DNA of 28,100 nucleotides from ZC4RG30 sp040508085 (GTDB lineage: Bacteria > Pseudomonadota > Gammaproteobacteria > Steroidobacterales > Steroidobacteraceae), in NCBI GenBank assembly GCA_040508085.1, contig JBEVNO010000182.1, positions 1 through 28,100 of the forward strand, given 5' to 3'. Shown piece after piece: positions 15,053 through 21,957 of this stretch (its first letter is position 1; the number at the start of each line of letters is the position of its first letter). The translations under genes and the position numbers were made by a program. The notes under the pieces were generated by a model, which was not told where the DNA came from, ran no database searches, and saw only the letters and a program-made list of their open reading frames with translations.

Positions 15053-15532
15053 ATGTCGCAGGAAAATCCCTACCGCGTCTTCGTGACGCACAACTGGCAT
15101 GATTCGGACGACTACTCGAGGTTGTTCGAGTTCCTGGAAAGCGCGCGCAACTTCTACTACCGCAATTCGAGCACGCCGGACGCGCCGCCGGCCGCCACTG
15201 ATACCGAAAGTGTCCGCAATGACCTGCGCAAGCAGATCGATGCAGCGGAGATTGTGGTGGCGCTGGCAAGCCTGCATCCGGTCAGCCCTGATCTGACCAT
15301 CTTCCAGATGAACTACGCGCAGTCACAGAAGAAGCCCGTGCTGCTGCTGGGCTATTTCGGCGTACGGCAGGAACTGCCCAAGGTGCTGCTCGAGCGCTCG
15401 GATGAGAACGTGCAATGGGATGAGCGCGGCATCATCGATGCGATCAAGCGGTTGTCGCGCCACGAACAGACCGCGCGTTTCGAGATGGTCGAGTTCGATC
15501 CCGACGAGTTCAAGGACTTCAAGCGCGATTGA
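15053..15532 (+). CDS. TIR-like (MTH538/ThsB-type, DUF1863-like) protein
   Basis: This 159-residue protein begins with a flavodoxin-like TIR half: YRVFVTHNWHDSDDYSRLFEFLES, then FYYRNSS, LRKQIDAAEIVVALAS and FQMNYAQSQKKPVLLLGYFG. This pattern matches the MTH538/ThsB TIR-like family. In Thoeris defence, ThsB-type TIR proteins make a cyclic ADP-ribose signal for ThsA; no ThsA (SIR2-SLOG) gene is nearby. Where catalytic TIR proteins carry Glu in the helix before 'KP(V/I)', this protein has Gln85-Met-Asn, so NADase activity is doubtful. The acidic C-terminal tail (FDPDEFKDFKRD) is unassigned. It may be a housekeeping relative rather than an immune protein. The ATG at 15053 lacks a strong ribosome binding site. 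Confidence 0.7.
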   Translation: MSQENPYRVFVTHNWHDSDDYSRLFEFLESARNFYYRNSSTPDAPPAATDTESVRNDLRKQIDAAEIVVALASLHPVSPDLTIFQMNYAQSQKKPVLLLGYFGVRQELPKVLLERSDENVQWDERGIIDAIKRLSRHEQTARFEMVEFDPDEFKDFKRD

Positions 15533-15553
15533 GCAGCGCTTGAACCGCCGGGC

Positions 15554-15925
15554 TCAGGCTTCGGCGAACAACTGCACCACTGGCGCGGAACTGGGCACGC
15601 GGGCAGGGCGCGGCACCGGGGCATGAGCCAATTCTGCCCGGACAACACTCGTGAACATCAGTACCACCATGCCGGCGAGCTGCCCCACCTCCTGGCTGGA
15701 CATCTTCCGGACCGACGCACGTATCACGCTCTCGCGCGGCTGCGGTATCTCCCGATGCATGGCGGCATTGAGCTGATCCATCTCGGCGCGCAGCTCGGCC
15801 GGCAGGTCATGCACATCCAGTCCGAGCAGGTAGGAAGCGTAGGCGTCGGCGAGCCGGTCCTTCAGGGGACCATCCTGTGACAGGCGCAGCGCGGCCATCT
15901 GGAGGCGATCGAGAATTTCGCTCAT
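15554..15925 (-). CDS. Conserved hypothetical protein, small helical
   Basis: I do not recognise a named family. The 123-residue product is predicted mostly helical: an N-terminal segment MSEILDRLQMAALRLSQDGPLKDRLADAY, an acidic middle (LPAELRAEMDQLNAAM), and SVIRASVRKMSSQEVGQLAGMVVLMF, followed by a Pro/Ala tail. The KDRL and RASVRKMS stretches look conserved from memory of similar proteins in related bacteria, but I cannot confirm this. The hydrophobic run GMVVLMFTSVV is too short for a confident membrane segment. It converges with the TIR-like gene with a 21-base gap. AGGG about ten bases before the ATG supports the start. Confidence 0.65.
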   Translation of the reverse strand: MSEILDRLQMAALRLSQDGPLKDRLADAYASYLLGLDVHDLPAELRAEMDQLNAAMHREIPQPRESVIRASVRKMSSQEVGQLAGMVVLMFTSVVRAELAHAPVPRPARVPSSAPVVQLFAEA

Positions 15926-16211
15926 GACTTCAGGCCCTGCCCACTTGAAGACCGATCGTGTTAGCCACGCAACCTCATGTAATGTCTAAGGCTGCACCAA
16001 CAAAACCTCCCGCCTAGTCAAGGAGGTAGGCTTCGAATATACACCTGCATCACAAGGGCGCAAATGTACATTCGGTTACAGCACCGATGGTGGCGGCCGT
16101 GCAGCGCCGCGCGCACGTCGCTGAAAGAAATCACCTCATCTATACATCGCAATTCATTGATATAAAACAGATGATTGCTGCAACAATTGTTGGCCCCGCC
16201 CCCGTGACGGC
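15926..16211. other. Intergenic region with alternative hairpins, an AT-rich promoter-like patch and a palindrome
   Basis: This 286-base region separates the divergent hypothetical and YkgJ-like genes. At 16005-16031, ACCTCC/GGAGGT and GCCTA/TAGGC are two mutually exclusive stems. On the minus strand a Shine-Dalgarno-like GGGAGGT precedes tiny open frames, including MRLRG-stop (15978-15961). At 16149-16169 there is GCAATT-N6-TATAAAACA, a promoter-like patch. At 16181-16192 there is a perfect 12-bp palindrome, CAACAATTGTTG. No larger gene is convincing here. Confidence 0.45.
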
Positions 16212-16547
16212 GTGACCGACACAGCGCCCGGCCACGATTCCTGCCAGCACTGTGGCGCCTGCTGTGCCCACTTTCGCGTGTCCTTTTACTGGAGCGAGGC
16301 GCAGGCCCACGGCCTGCCTGAAATGCTCACCGAGCAGGTCACGCCGCACCTGTCCTGCATGGCCGGCACAGGCGCGGCGCCAGTGCGCTGCGTCGCGCTG
16401 GCTGGATGCGTGGGCGAGCAGGTGAGCTGCACGCAATATGCACAACGCCCGTCCCCCTGTCGCGAGCTGCAGCCCGGGGACGCCAGATGTGATTCGGCGC
16501 GCGCCGCATATGGACTGCCGCCATTGTCCCTGGTCAGTCGCGTCTGA
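16212..16547 (+). CDS. YkgJ family cysteine-cluster protein
   Basis: The 111-residue protein has the YkgJ-type Zn/Fe-chelating cluster CQHCGACC (Cys11, Cys14, Cys17, Cys18) and later cysteines in RCVALAGCVGEQVSCTQYAQRPSPCREL, a spacing shared with that family. Members are thought to bind a metal or iron-sulfur centre; the role is unknown. The start is GTG at 16212, downstream of a promoter-like TATAAA and a perfect 12-bp palindrome. The last 14 bases overlap the 3' end of the convergent glycosylase gene. Confidence 0.82.
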   Translation: MTDTAPGHDSCQHCGACCAHFRVSFYWSEAQAHGLPEMLTEQVTPHLSCMAGTGAAPVRCVALAGCVGEQVSCTQYAQRPSPCRELQPGDARCDSARAAYGLPPLSLVSRV

Positions 16548-17160
16548 TCGCGGCCCGCAGCTGGCGTGCAAATTCAGCTGCCCCACCCATGGACGGATGC
16601 CGCAATGGCCGCGCCGCCAGGGCGAGCTCCGCCAGCGCCGCCTCGGCATTGCGCCCCACCGCGAAAACGTGCGCCCTGGGAAACAGGCGCAGGAAACTTT
16701 CCAGCACTGGAACACCGGCAATTCTTTCACCGCGTGTAGGGGTGCGGTTGGAATGCAGCTGTTCCGGCTTGTGTGGGTGCCAGGGATAGGCATTCCAAAG
16801 CACGGTGTGTTCGGCCATGCCCAGTGCGTGCAGCGTCTTCCACACGGTGGTGGCTGAGGGCTCGCTCCATGGCCGTGCGCGCGAGGTGAGGCGGCCCGGC
16901 AGTGGTGCCACCCGCGGAATCGAACCCTCCAGCAGCAGCCGCTCGCTGGTGAAGGCGAGGCCCGATACCTTGCAGCCCTGATAGCCCGCTGCCTCGCCGA
17001 TCAGTACATAGCGCGCCGGGGTCGCGAGATGTTCCCGCAGCCGCTGCAGGCGCCGCGCCGGCGCATCGGCGAACAGATCCGTGCTGGCATCGCGCATGCG
17101 CCAGGGGTTGAACACCTGCGCCGGCGTGGCAGCCCGCAGCAGCGTCAGGAACTCATTCAT
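16534..17160 (-). CDS. Uracil-DNA glycosylase superfamily protein
   Basis: The 208-residue protein has UDG-fold motifs: VLIGEAAGYQGCKVSGLAFTS (residues 52-72), which resembles the GExPGxxE motif of family 4/5 glycosylases but without the acidic residue, LWNAYPWHPHKP (121-132) and a C-terminal RHPSMGG (187-193), matching the HPSP-type DNA-binding loop. These suggest base-excision activity on uracil or another lesion, but the altered first motif makes the substrate uncertain. No Fe-S cysteines of family 4 are seen. The ATG at 17160 was chosen because the longer frame reads antisense through the isoaspartyl peptidase gene, from which this gene is divergent (36 bases). Confidence 0.78.
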   Translation of the reverse strand: MNEFLTLLRAATPAQVFNPWRMRDASTDLFADAPARRLQRLREHLATPARYVLIGEAAGYQGCKVSGLAFTSERLLLEGSIPRVAPLPGRLTSRARPWSEPSATTVWKTLHALGMAEHTVLWNAYPWHPHKPEQLHSNRTPTRGERIAGVPVLESFLRLFPRAHVFAVGRNAEAALAELALAARPLRHPSMGGAAEFARQLRAAIRRD

Positions 17161-17196
17161 AATGGTGAAGTGTACGGACAGCCGGATGTCGCGGGG

Positions 17197-18198
17197 ATGG
17201 GAATGGAAGCACAGCCCCGATGGGCACTGGTCATTCACGGTGGAGCTGGCGCCATCACGCGCCCGCAACTGAGCCTGGAGCAGGAACAGGCCTATCGGCA
17301 GTCCCTCGCCCAGATCGCCGCGGCCGGCGCGAAGGCGCTGCGCGGCGGCGTCAGCGCGCTCGACGCCGTGGAAAGCACCGTGCGGTTGCTGGAAGACGAA
17401 CCGCTCTACAACGCCGGTCGCGGCGCGGTCTTCAATGCCGAGGGTCGCAACGAGCTGGATAGCGCCATCATGGATGGCCGCACGCTGGCCGCCGGCGCGG
17501 TGGCGGGCGCAACGCGCACACGCCATCCCATTTCGCTCGCGCGGGAAATCATGCAGCACTCGCCGCATGTCATGCTCGCTGGCGACCCCGCGGAAGAATT
17601 CGCGCGCAGCCGCGGCCTCGAGCAGGTGGAACCCGCGTTCTTCTTCACCCACCGCCGCTGGCAAAGCCTCGAGCGTTATCTGCGGTCGGCGCAGCTGCCG
17701 ATTCCACAGCGGCCGGCGGGCGTGCCCGCCATGCTGCAGGACGCCGGCAATGCGCGCTTCGCGCATGACGAGGGCAAGCACGGCACGGTGGGTGTGGTGG
17801 CCTGCGACATGCAGGGCAACATCGCGGCCGGCACTTCCACCGGCGGGCTGACCGGCAAGCGCTGGGGCAGGGTGGGCGACAGCCCCGTCATCGGCGCAGG
17901 CACTTACGCAGCCAATGCTTCCTGCGCGGTGTCGGGCACTGGCACGGGTGAGTATTTCATCCGGCTCACCATCGCGCGCGAGATCTGCGCGCTGGTGGAA
18001 TACAAGCAGCTGTCGCTGCAGGCAGCGGCCGACGAAGTGGTGAAGAAGCGCCTGACGGCGCTGGGCGGCGATGGCGGGGTGATCGCCGTGGCGGCAGACG
18101 GCCAGATGGCCTGGAGTTTCAATACCGCGGGCATGTACCGCGCGCGGGTTTCTGCGCGGACACCAGTGCAGGTGGGTATCTACGGCGACGAGGGTTGA
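17197..18198 (+). CDS. iaaA: Isoaspartyl peptidase / L-asparaginase (Ntn hydrolase)
   Basis: IaaA removes isoaspartyl residues from peptides and hydrolyses asparagine. The 333-residue precursor has the N-terminal VIHGGAGAITR, EDEPLYNAGRGAVFNAEG and the autocleavage site HGTVGVVACD, where Thr197 becomes the nucleophile of the beta subunit (E. coli Thr179). It continues with AAGTSTGGLTGKRWGRVGDSPVIGAGTYA and SGTGTGEYFIR, all conserved. No signal peptide is seen. The ATG at 17197 is used; an ATG at 17203 and GTG at 17170 are in frame. The gene ends 7 bases before the convergent chrR stop. Confidence 0.93.
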   Translation: MGMEAQPRWALVIHGGAGAITRPQLSLEQEQAYRQSLAQIAAAGAKALRGGVSALDAVESTVRLLEDEPLYNAGRGAVFNAEGRNELDSAIMDGRTLAAGAVAGATRTRHPISLAREIMQHSPHVMLAGDPAEEFARSRGLEQVEPAFFFTHRRWQSLERYLRSAQLPIPQRPAGVPAMLQDAGNARFAHDEGKHGTVGVVACDMQGNIAAGTSTGGLTGKRWGRVGDSPVIGAGTYAANASCAVSGTGTGEYFIRLTIAREICALVEYKQLSLQAAADEVVKKRLTALGGDGGVIAVAADGQMAWSFNTAGMYRARVSARTPVQVGIYGDEG

Positions 18199-18205
18199 CC
18201 GACCC

Positions 18206-18859
18206 CTAGAACCCCATCAGCGGGCGCAGCATGCGCGCGAACCAGCCCGAAAAGCGCAGCGGCGCATCCACGGCCGCGACGCAGATGCAGGGCGGGCCGG
18301 GGGAGGTCACCGGCTGGTGCTGCACATCCATGTCCAGGTCCGCCGCATCGCCCGCGGCGAAATGACCCAGCACATCGTCATAGGCACCACTCAGGATCAC
18401 CGTGAGTTCGCTGCCGCCGTGCCCATGCTGTGGCACGCTGCGCCCCGCCGCCACCCGCAGCAGCATCAGTTCGCCGTGCGGCATTGCCGGCCCGCGGATG
18501 TGATGCACACCCGGGGCAACACGGCGCCAGCGCAGTGCGCTGAAGGAATCGCCGAAGTAGGGACGCAGCGGTGCGGGCAGCAGATCCGCCGCGGCCACCG
18601 ACTGGGGCTGCGGCTGCACGCCGTCATCGGGCTCGCTCTGCAGCCGCGCCAGCAGCTTGAGCCTGGCGTTCTCTGACACTGGAGCGGGCGGCTGCTGATG
18701 CAGCAGCAGGCCGCCCACGCGATCCGCATCGGACAGGCCTGCGCGGCACTGCGGGCACAGGCCTATGTGCGTGGCCGCCACGGCCGCAAAAGCCGGTGGC
18801 AATGCGCCAGCGGAATAGCCCACCAGTGTCGCGAGGTCGAGGTGATGACGTGGCGTCAA
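18206..18859 (-). CDS. chrR: ChrR-type zinc anti-sigma factor (cupin)
   Basis: The 217-residue protein binds and inhibits its cognate ECF sigma factor. The N-terminal anti-sigma domain has His6, His31, Cys35 and Cys38 (THIGLCPQC), the exact zinc ligand positions of Rhodobacter sphaeroides ChrR. The C-terminal cupin domain has His145, His147 and Glu151 (QHGHGGSELTVILSG) and His181, each offset by four from ChrR His141/His143/Glu147/His177, plus the CxC pair Cys191/Cys193. It should therefore respond, like ChrR, to singlet oxygen or lipid peroxidation signals. It overlaps the sigma gene by 4 bases (ATGA, 18856-18859). It is cytoplasmic with no membrane segment. Confidence 0.92.
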   Translation of the reverse strand: MTPRHHLDLATLVGYSAGALPPAFAAVAATHIGLCPQCRAGLSDADRVGGLLLHQQPPAPVSENARLKLLARLQSEPDDGVQPQPQSVAAADLLPAPLRPYFGDSFSALRWRRVAPGVHHIRGPAMPHGELMLLRVAAGRSVPQHGHGGSELTVILSGAYDDVLGHFAAGDAADLDMDVQHQPVTSPGPPCICVAAVDAPLRFSGWFARMLRPLMGF

Positions 18860-19434
18860 GGCAGGCCTCCGAGGCTTGACTGCAGCTTGGCAAAGGCCCG
18901 GCGCAGCGCGGATTTCACCGAGCCCAGCGGCATCGACAGCTGCCGGGCAATCTCACTGTGGCTCTTGGCTTCGAAATAGGACATGCGGATCAGCTGGGCC
19001 TGCAGCTCCGGCAGGCATTCGATAGCCACCTGCAGCGCCGCAAAGTCTGCCGCGGACCCGGTGGTGTTCGGGGTTGCCTGCCGTGACTGCTCATCGAGCC
19101 GCTCGAATGCATCATCAAGCGGCAACCAGCGCGGCTGCCCACGCAGACTGTCCAGATGCAGGTTGCGCGCCACGCGGAACAGCCAGGTCGACAGGCTGGC
19201 ACGCGCCGGGTCGAACAGCGCCGCGCGGCGCCACACGCGCAACAGTGCCTCCTGCACCAGCTCCTCAGCCTGCGCAGCCGTCACCCCGCGCCCCAGCAGG
19301 TAGCGCTGCAGGCGCGGCGCGTAGTGGTCATAGATGCGCATGAAGCAGTCCAGGTCGCGGCGCGCAGCCACCCCTGCCATCTGGTCAGCCCAGTAGCCTG
19401 CATCGTGGATCTCTGGGCTGGGTGGTGTGGACAA
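18856..19434 (-). CDS. rpoE: ECF RNA polymerase sigma factor, RpoE/ChrR-associated type
   Basis: The 192-residue protein has sigma region 2 (CFMRIYDHYAPRLQRYLLGRG through AEELVQEALLRVWRR and STWLFRVARNLHLDSLR) and region 4 (ECLPELQAQLIRMSYFEAKSHSEIARQL plus the recognition helix LGSVKSALRRAF). Overlap with the chrR-type gene places it in the ChrR-controlled ECF group. The TTG at 19434 gives an N-terminal stretch before region 2 similar in length to homologues; ATG at 19380 would remove 18 residues. It lies 78 bases downstream of the lipocalin gene on the same strand. A CCCCGCGGGG palindrome (19444-19453) sits just upstream of the start and could fold over the ribosome binding site. Confidence 0.9.
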   Translation of the reverse strand: MSTPPSPEIHDAGYWADQMAGVAARRDLDCFMRIYDHYAPRLQRYLLGRGVTAAQAEELVQEALLRVWRRAALFDPARASLSTWLFRVARNLHLDSLRGQPRWLPLDDAFERLDEQSRQATPNTTGSAADFAALQVAIECLPELQAQLIRMSYFEAKSHSEIARQLSMPLGSVKSALRRAFAKLQSSLGGLP

Positions 19435-19512
19435 GCGTCCGGTCCCCGCGGGGCCTCAACCTCGTTGGTGTGGTGCGGACAGCGATCATAAACATTCCGG
19501 TGGCGGCATGTT

Positions 19513-20058
19513 CTAAGGCTCAGGCCAGCGCTGCGGCACGCGCCGCAATTGTGCAATGTCATAGCCCATCGCCTGCACACGGGCCTGGAGTTCATTGTAT
19601 TGCGTATCATCCATGCTGGGCCTGCGCGTCATGATCCACACGTAGTCGCGCTTGCTGCGCCCGATGATGACGCTGCGATATTCCGGGTCGAGCCAGGCAA
19701 TTACATACTCGGCCTTGATGGGCCAGATGAACTGCATGCCCCATATGGCGTTGCCGGTGCCCGGTGTAACCGTGCCGATCGGGTGCATGTTGCGGATCTT
19801 GCCGTCAAACGCGCCAACGCGGTGACGGTAGTCGGTCTGGATGCGCCCGTCCGGGCGCATGGAGTAGGACTCGACGGCGTTGTAGGCATCCTTTTCCAGC
19901 CAGGTCGGTATGGCGGCGATGACATACCAGTCGCCGAGGAAACGCGGCAGGTCCAGTTGAGGCACCGCTGGCAGGGGAGAGTGCGCGGCGCAGGCCGACA
20001 GCAGCAGGCCGGGCAGCGTGAGCCAGAGTGCATGGATGCGTTGCGCCATGTAATCCAT
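19513..20058 (-). CDS. blc: Blc-type outer membrane lipoprotein lipocalin
   Basis: The 181-residue protein has a lipoprotein signal peptide with lipobox LLSAC (Cys23) and lipocalin motifs: FLGDWYVIAAIPTWLEKDAYNAVESYSM (GxW), RIQTDYRHRVGAFDGK, and YRSVIIGRSKRDYVWIMTRRP, similar to Blc's late strands. Bacterial Blc binds fatty acids or lysophospholipids in the envelope, which suits a cluster of lipid-modifying enzymes. Residue +2 after Cys is Ala, so outer membrane sorting is expected. Two starts are close: ATG at 20058 and at 20049; the latter has GGATGG upstream. It follows the first Cfa-like gene after 7 bases. Confidence 0.9.
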   Translation of the reverse strand: MDYMAQRIHALWLTLPGLLLSACAAHSPLPAVPQLDLPRFLGDWYVIAAIPTWLEKDAYNAVESYSMRPDGRIQTDYRHRVGAFDGKIRNMHPIGTVTPGTGNAIWGMQFIWPIKAEYVIAWLDPEYRSVIIGRSKRDYVWIMTRRPSMDDTQYNELQARVQAMGYDIAQLRRVPQRWPEP

Positions 20059-20065
20059 CCGTTGT

Positions 20066-21118
20066 TCAGTAGTTGCGGGTGAAACGGTAGTGGGCGATCA
20101 GCCATTGCCTGCCGCCGGCGTAGCCGAACAGCTCCGCGCAGGCCATGAAGAACATGCGCCAGCGCTGGAACCACAGCGGCGCCAGCGCCGTGCCATAGGT
20201 CGCTGCCAGCACCGGCATGATCTGCTCGCGGTGCAGATCCTGGTTCTGCAGCCAGTGATTCGCAGTGCGCTGGTAATGCGTGCCATCCACCAGCCAGCGC
20301 TGCTCCAGTTGCAGGTCGCGCTGGTAGTGCAGCAAGGTATCTGCGGCGGGCATCATGCCGCCGGTGAAGAAGTGCCGCCCCATCCAGTTGTCGCTGCCTT
20401 CGGTCTCGAAGGGATACGCCTCCTGCCGGTGCGCGAAGATGTGCACGAACAGCTTGCCACGCGGCCGCAGCCACTGCGCAACCCGCTGCAGCAGCAAGGC
20501 ATGGTTGCGCACATGCTCGAACATCTCCACCGATACACAGCGATCAAATGCCCCGGGCGCCAGCTCCAGAGTGCTCACGTCGCAGGTAAGGACGCGCACG
20601 TTCGCGTAACCGCGCAGCCGGCACTGCTCCTCGATGTATTCGCGCTGCGATTGCGAATTGGAAACCGCCGTGATGCGTGAACGCGGGTAGCGGCCGGCCA
20701 TCCACAACGTCAGCGAACCCCAGCCACAGCCCAGTTCGAGCACGTCCTGCCCGTCCCGCAGCTCGGCCCGTTCGCCGTACATCGCCAGCATGCATTCTTC
20801 CGCTTCCGCCAGCGTGCGCGAGGCATCCAGGTAGTAACACCCGGAGTACTTCAGCTGCGGCCCGAGGCAATGCTGGAAGAAGCCCGCCGGCACTTCGTAG
20901 TGCTGCGCATTGGCCACATCCGTGTGGATGGCCACGGGCCCGCGGCGCCACTGTTCCAGCCAGTGGCTGGCCCGGTCCTGCCGCCCCTCCATGGAGGTGT
21001 CCTGCAAGGCTGCCAGGCGCTGGGCGCACAGCCGGCGGATGCCGGCGCGGATCAAGACATCCGGCAGCAGCCCGCGCTCGGCGAGCCCCAGCAGGCCACT
21101 GGCGGCGCGGTCGGGCAA
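20066..21118 (-). CDS. Cyclopropane-fatty-acid-synthase-family methyltransferase (divergent)
   Basis: This SAM-dependent methyltransferase of about 350 residues has motif I VLELGCGWGSLTLWMA (126-141), the substrate-side segment HYEVPAGFFQHCLGPQLKYSGCYY, SVEMFEHVRNH, and FVHIFAH. It belongs to the Cfa/mycolate methyltransferase superfamily but to a branch with 'YSGCYY' in place of 'YSCAYW'. The likely substrate is an unsaturated phospholipid acyl chain. The start is not clear-cut: TTG at 21118 has AGGA four bases upstream, while a CTG at 21145 overlaps the DUF1295 stop as CTGA with GGAG upstream and would give a coupled start. No ATG is available. A lipocalin gene follows. Confidence 0.85.
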   Translation of the reverse strand: MPDRAASGLLGLAERGLLPDVLIRAGIRRLCAQRLAALQDTSMEGRQDRASHWLEQWRRGPVAIHTDVANAQHYEVPAGFFQHCLGPQLKYSGCYYLDASRTLAEAEECMLAMYGERAELRDGQDVLELGCGWGSLTLWMAGRYPRSRITAVSNSQSQREYIEEQCRLRGYANVRVLTCDVSTLELAPGAFDRCVSVEMFEHVRNHALLLQRVAQWLRPRGKLFVHIFAHRQEAYPFETEGSDNWMGRHFFTGGMMPAADTLLHYQRDLQLEQRWLVDGTHYQRTANHWLQNQDLHREQIMPVLAATYGTALAPLWFQRWRMFFMACAELFGYAGGRQWLIAHYRFTRNY

Positions 21119-21141
21119 CTGGTCCTGGGCGAGGCTGATGT

Positions 21142-21957
21142 TCAGGACGTGCTCCGCTTCGCCGGCGCAGCTTTCGGGAACCAGGGGAACAGCATCGGGG
21201 TGCGACTCTGGTAGTCACGGTAATCCTCACCGCGCGTGCGCAGTGCCTGCGCCTCGGTGAAGGGAATGCCGCTGAGCCAGCGCAGGAACACATACATGGC
21301 CGCCGGGCCCACCCAGCTCAGCCAAGCCAGCGGCGAGCCGACGGCAAGCAGCACATATGCGAACCAGTGCAGCCACTCGAAGAAATAGTTGGGATGCCGC
21401 GAGTAGCGCCACATGCCGCGGCGGCATGTCTTGCCGCGATGGGCAGGGTCCGCGCGGAAGTGGGCGAGCTGACGATCCGCGGCCGCCTCGCCAAACACGG
21501 CGCCGACCCACACCATGATGCCCAGCACCACCCACGGCGTAAGGCCGCCGACCGGATTGGCCGCCACCGCCACAAAAGGCAGGGCGAACAGCAGCACCAG
21601 CAGTGCCTGGAACAGGAAAAACAGCAGGAACTTTCCCTGGTGCCCGCGCCAGTGGATGCGCAGCTGGCGATAGCGGCCGTCTTCGGGCTCGCTGCGGACC
21701 CGCTGCCACAGGTGCATGCCAAGGCGCAGCGCCCAGCAGCCGGCCAGTACCGCGACCACGATGCGGGGCAGGGCCGCACCGCCACCCGTCAATGCCACCA
21801 GCATCGCTGCCATGGCGAGGCCGCCCGCCCACAGCACGTCCACGATGCCCGCATTCTGGTGCGCGCGCTGCCACAGCCAGCCGCCGCACATGATGACGGC
21901 CATGACGGCGGCAATGCCGGCCAGCTGCCACTGTGCAGGCCACGGCAGCGCGATCAT
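21142..21957 (-). CDS. DUF1295 family membrane protein (steroid 5-alpha reductase-like fold)
   Basis: The 271-residue protein has six or more hydrophobic segments and the DUF1295 signature in its C-terminal third: RGMWRYSRHPNYFFEWLHW (about 181-199), then GIPFTEAQALRTRGEDYRDYQ. This region is related to steroid 5-alpha reductases and isoprenylcysteine methyltransferases, in which the His/Tyr/Asn residues bind NADPH or SAM. It is probably a membrane enzyme acting on lipid double bonds; no specific substrate can be given. It overlaps the upstream Cfa-like gene by 4 bases (ATGA, 21954-21957), so it is part of the same polycistron. Confidence 0.88.
   Translation of the reverse strand: MIALPWPAQWQLAGIAAVMAVIMCGGWLWQRAHQNAGIVDVLWAGGLAMAAMLVALTGGGAALPRIVVAVLAGCWALRLGMHLWQRVRSEPEDGRYRQLRIHWRGHQGKFLLFFLFQALLVLLFALPFVAVAANPVGGLTPWVVLGIMVWVGAVFGEAAADRQLAHFRADPAHRGKTCRRGMWRYSRHPNYFFEWLHWFAYVLLAVGSPLAWLSWVGPAAMYVFLRWLSGIPFTEAQALRTRGEDYRDYQSRTPMLFPWFPKAAPAKRSTS

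Noticed and set aside
13437..15086. 549-codon open frame on the plus strand antisense to the FadJ-like and EEP genes
   Set aside because: The opposite strand encodes two well-recognised protein families with intact motifs. The translated frame is His/Gln/Arg-rich without any family motif, a typical mirror frame in GC-rich DNA.
16140..16793. 217-codon minus-strand frame opposite the YkgJ-like gene
   Set aside because: It is opposite a protein with a clear CxxCxxCC cluster and overlaps the end of the glycosylase gene in another frame; no motif is visible.
17161..17781. Extension of the UDG-like protein with another 200 residues
   Set aside because: It is antisense to the conserved isoaspartyl peptidase and adds no recognisable domain.
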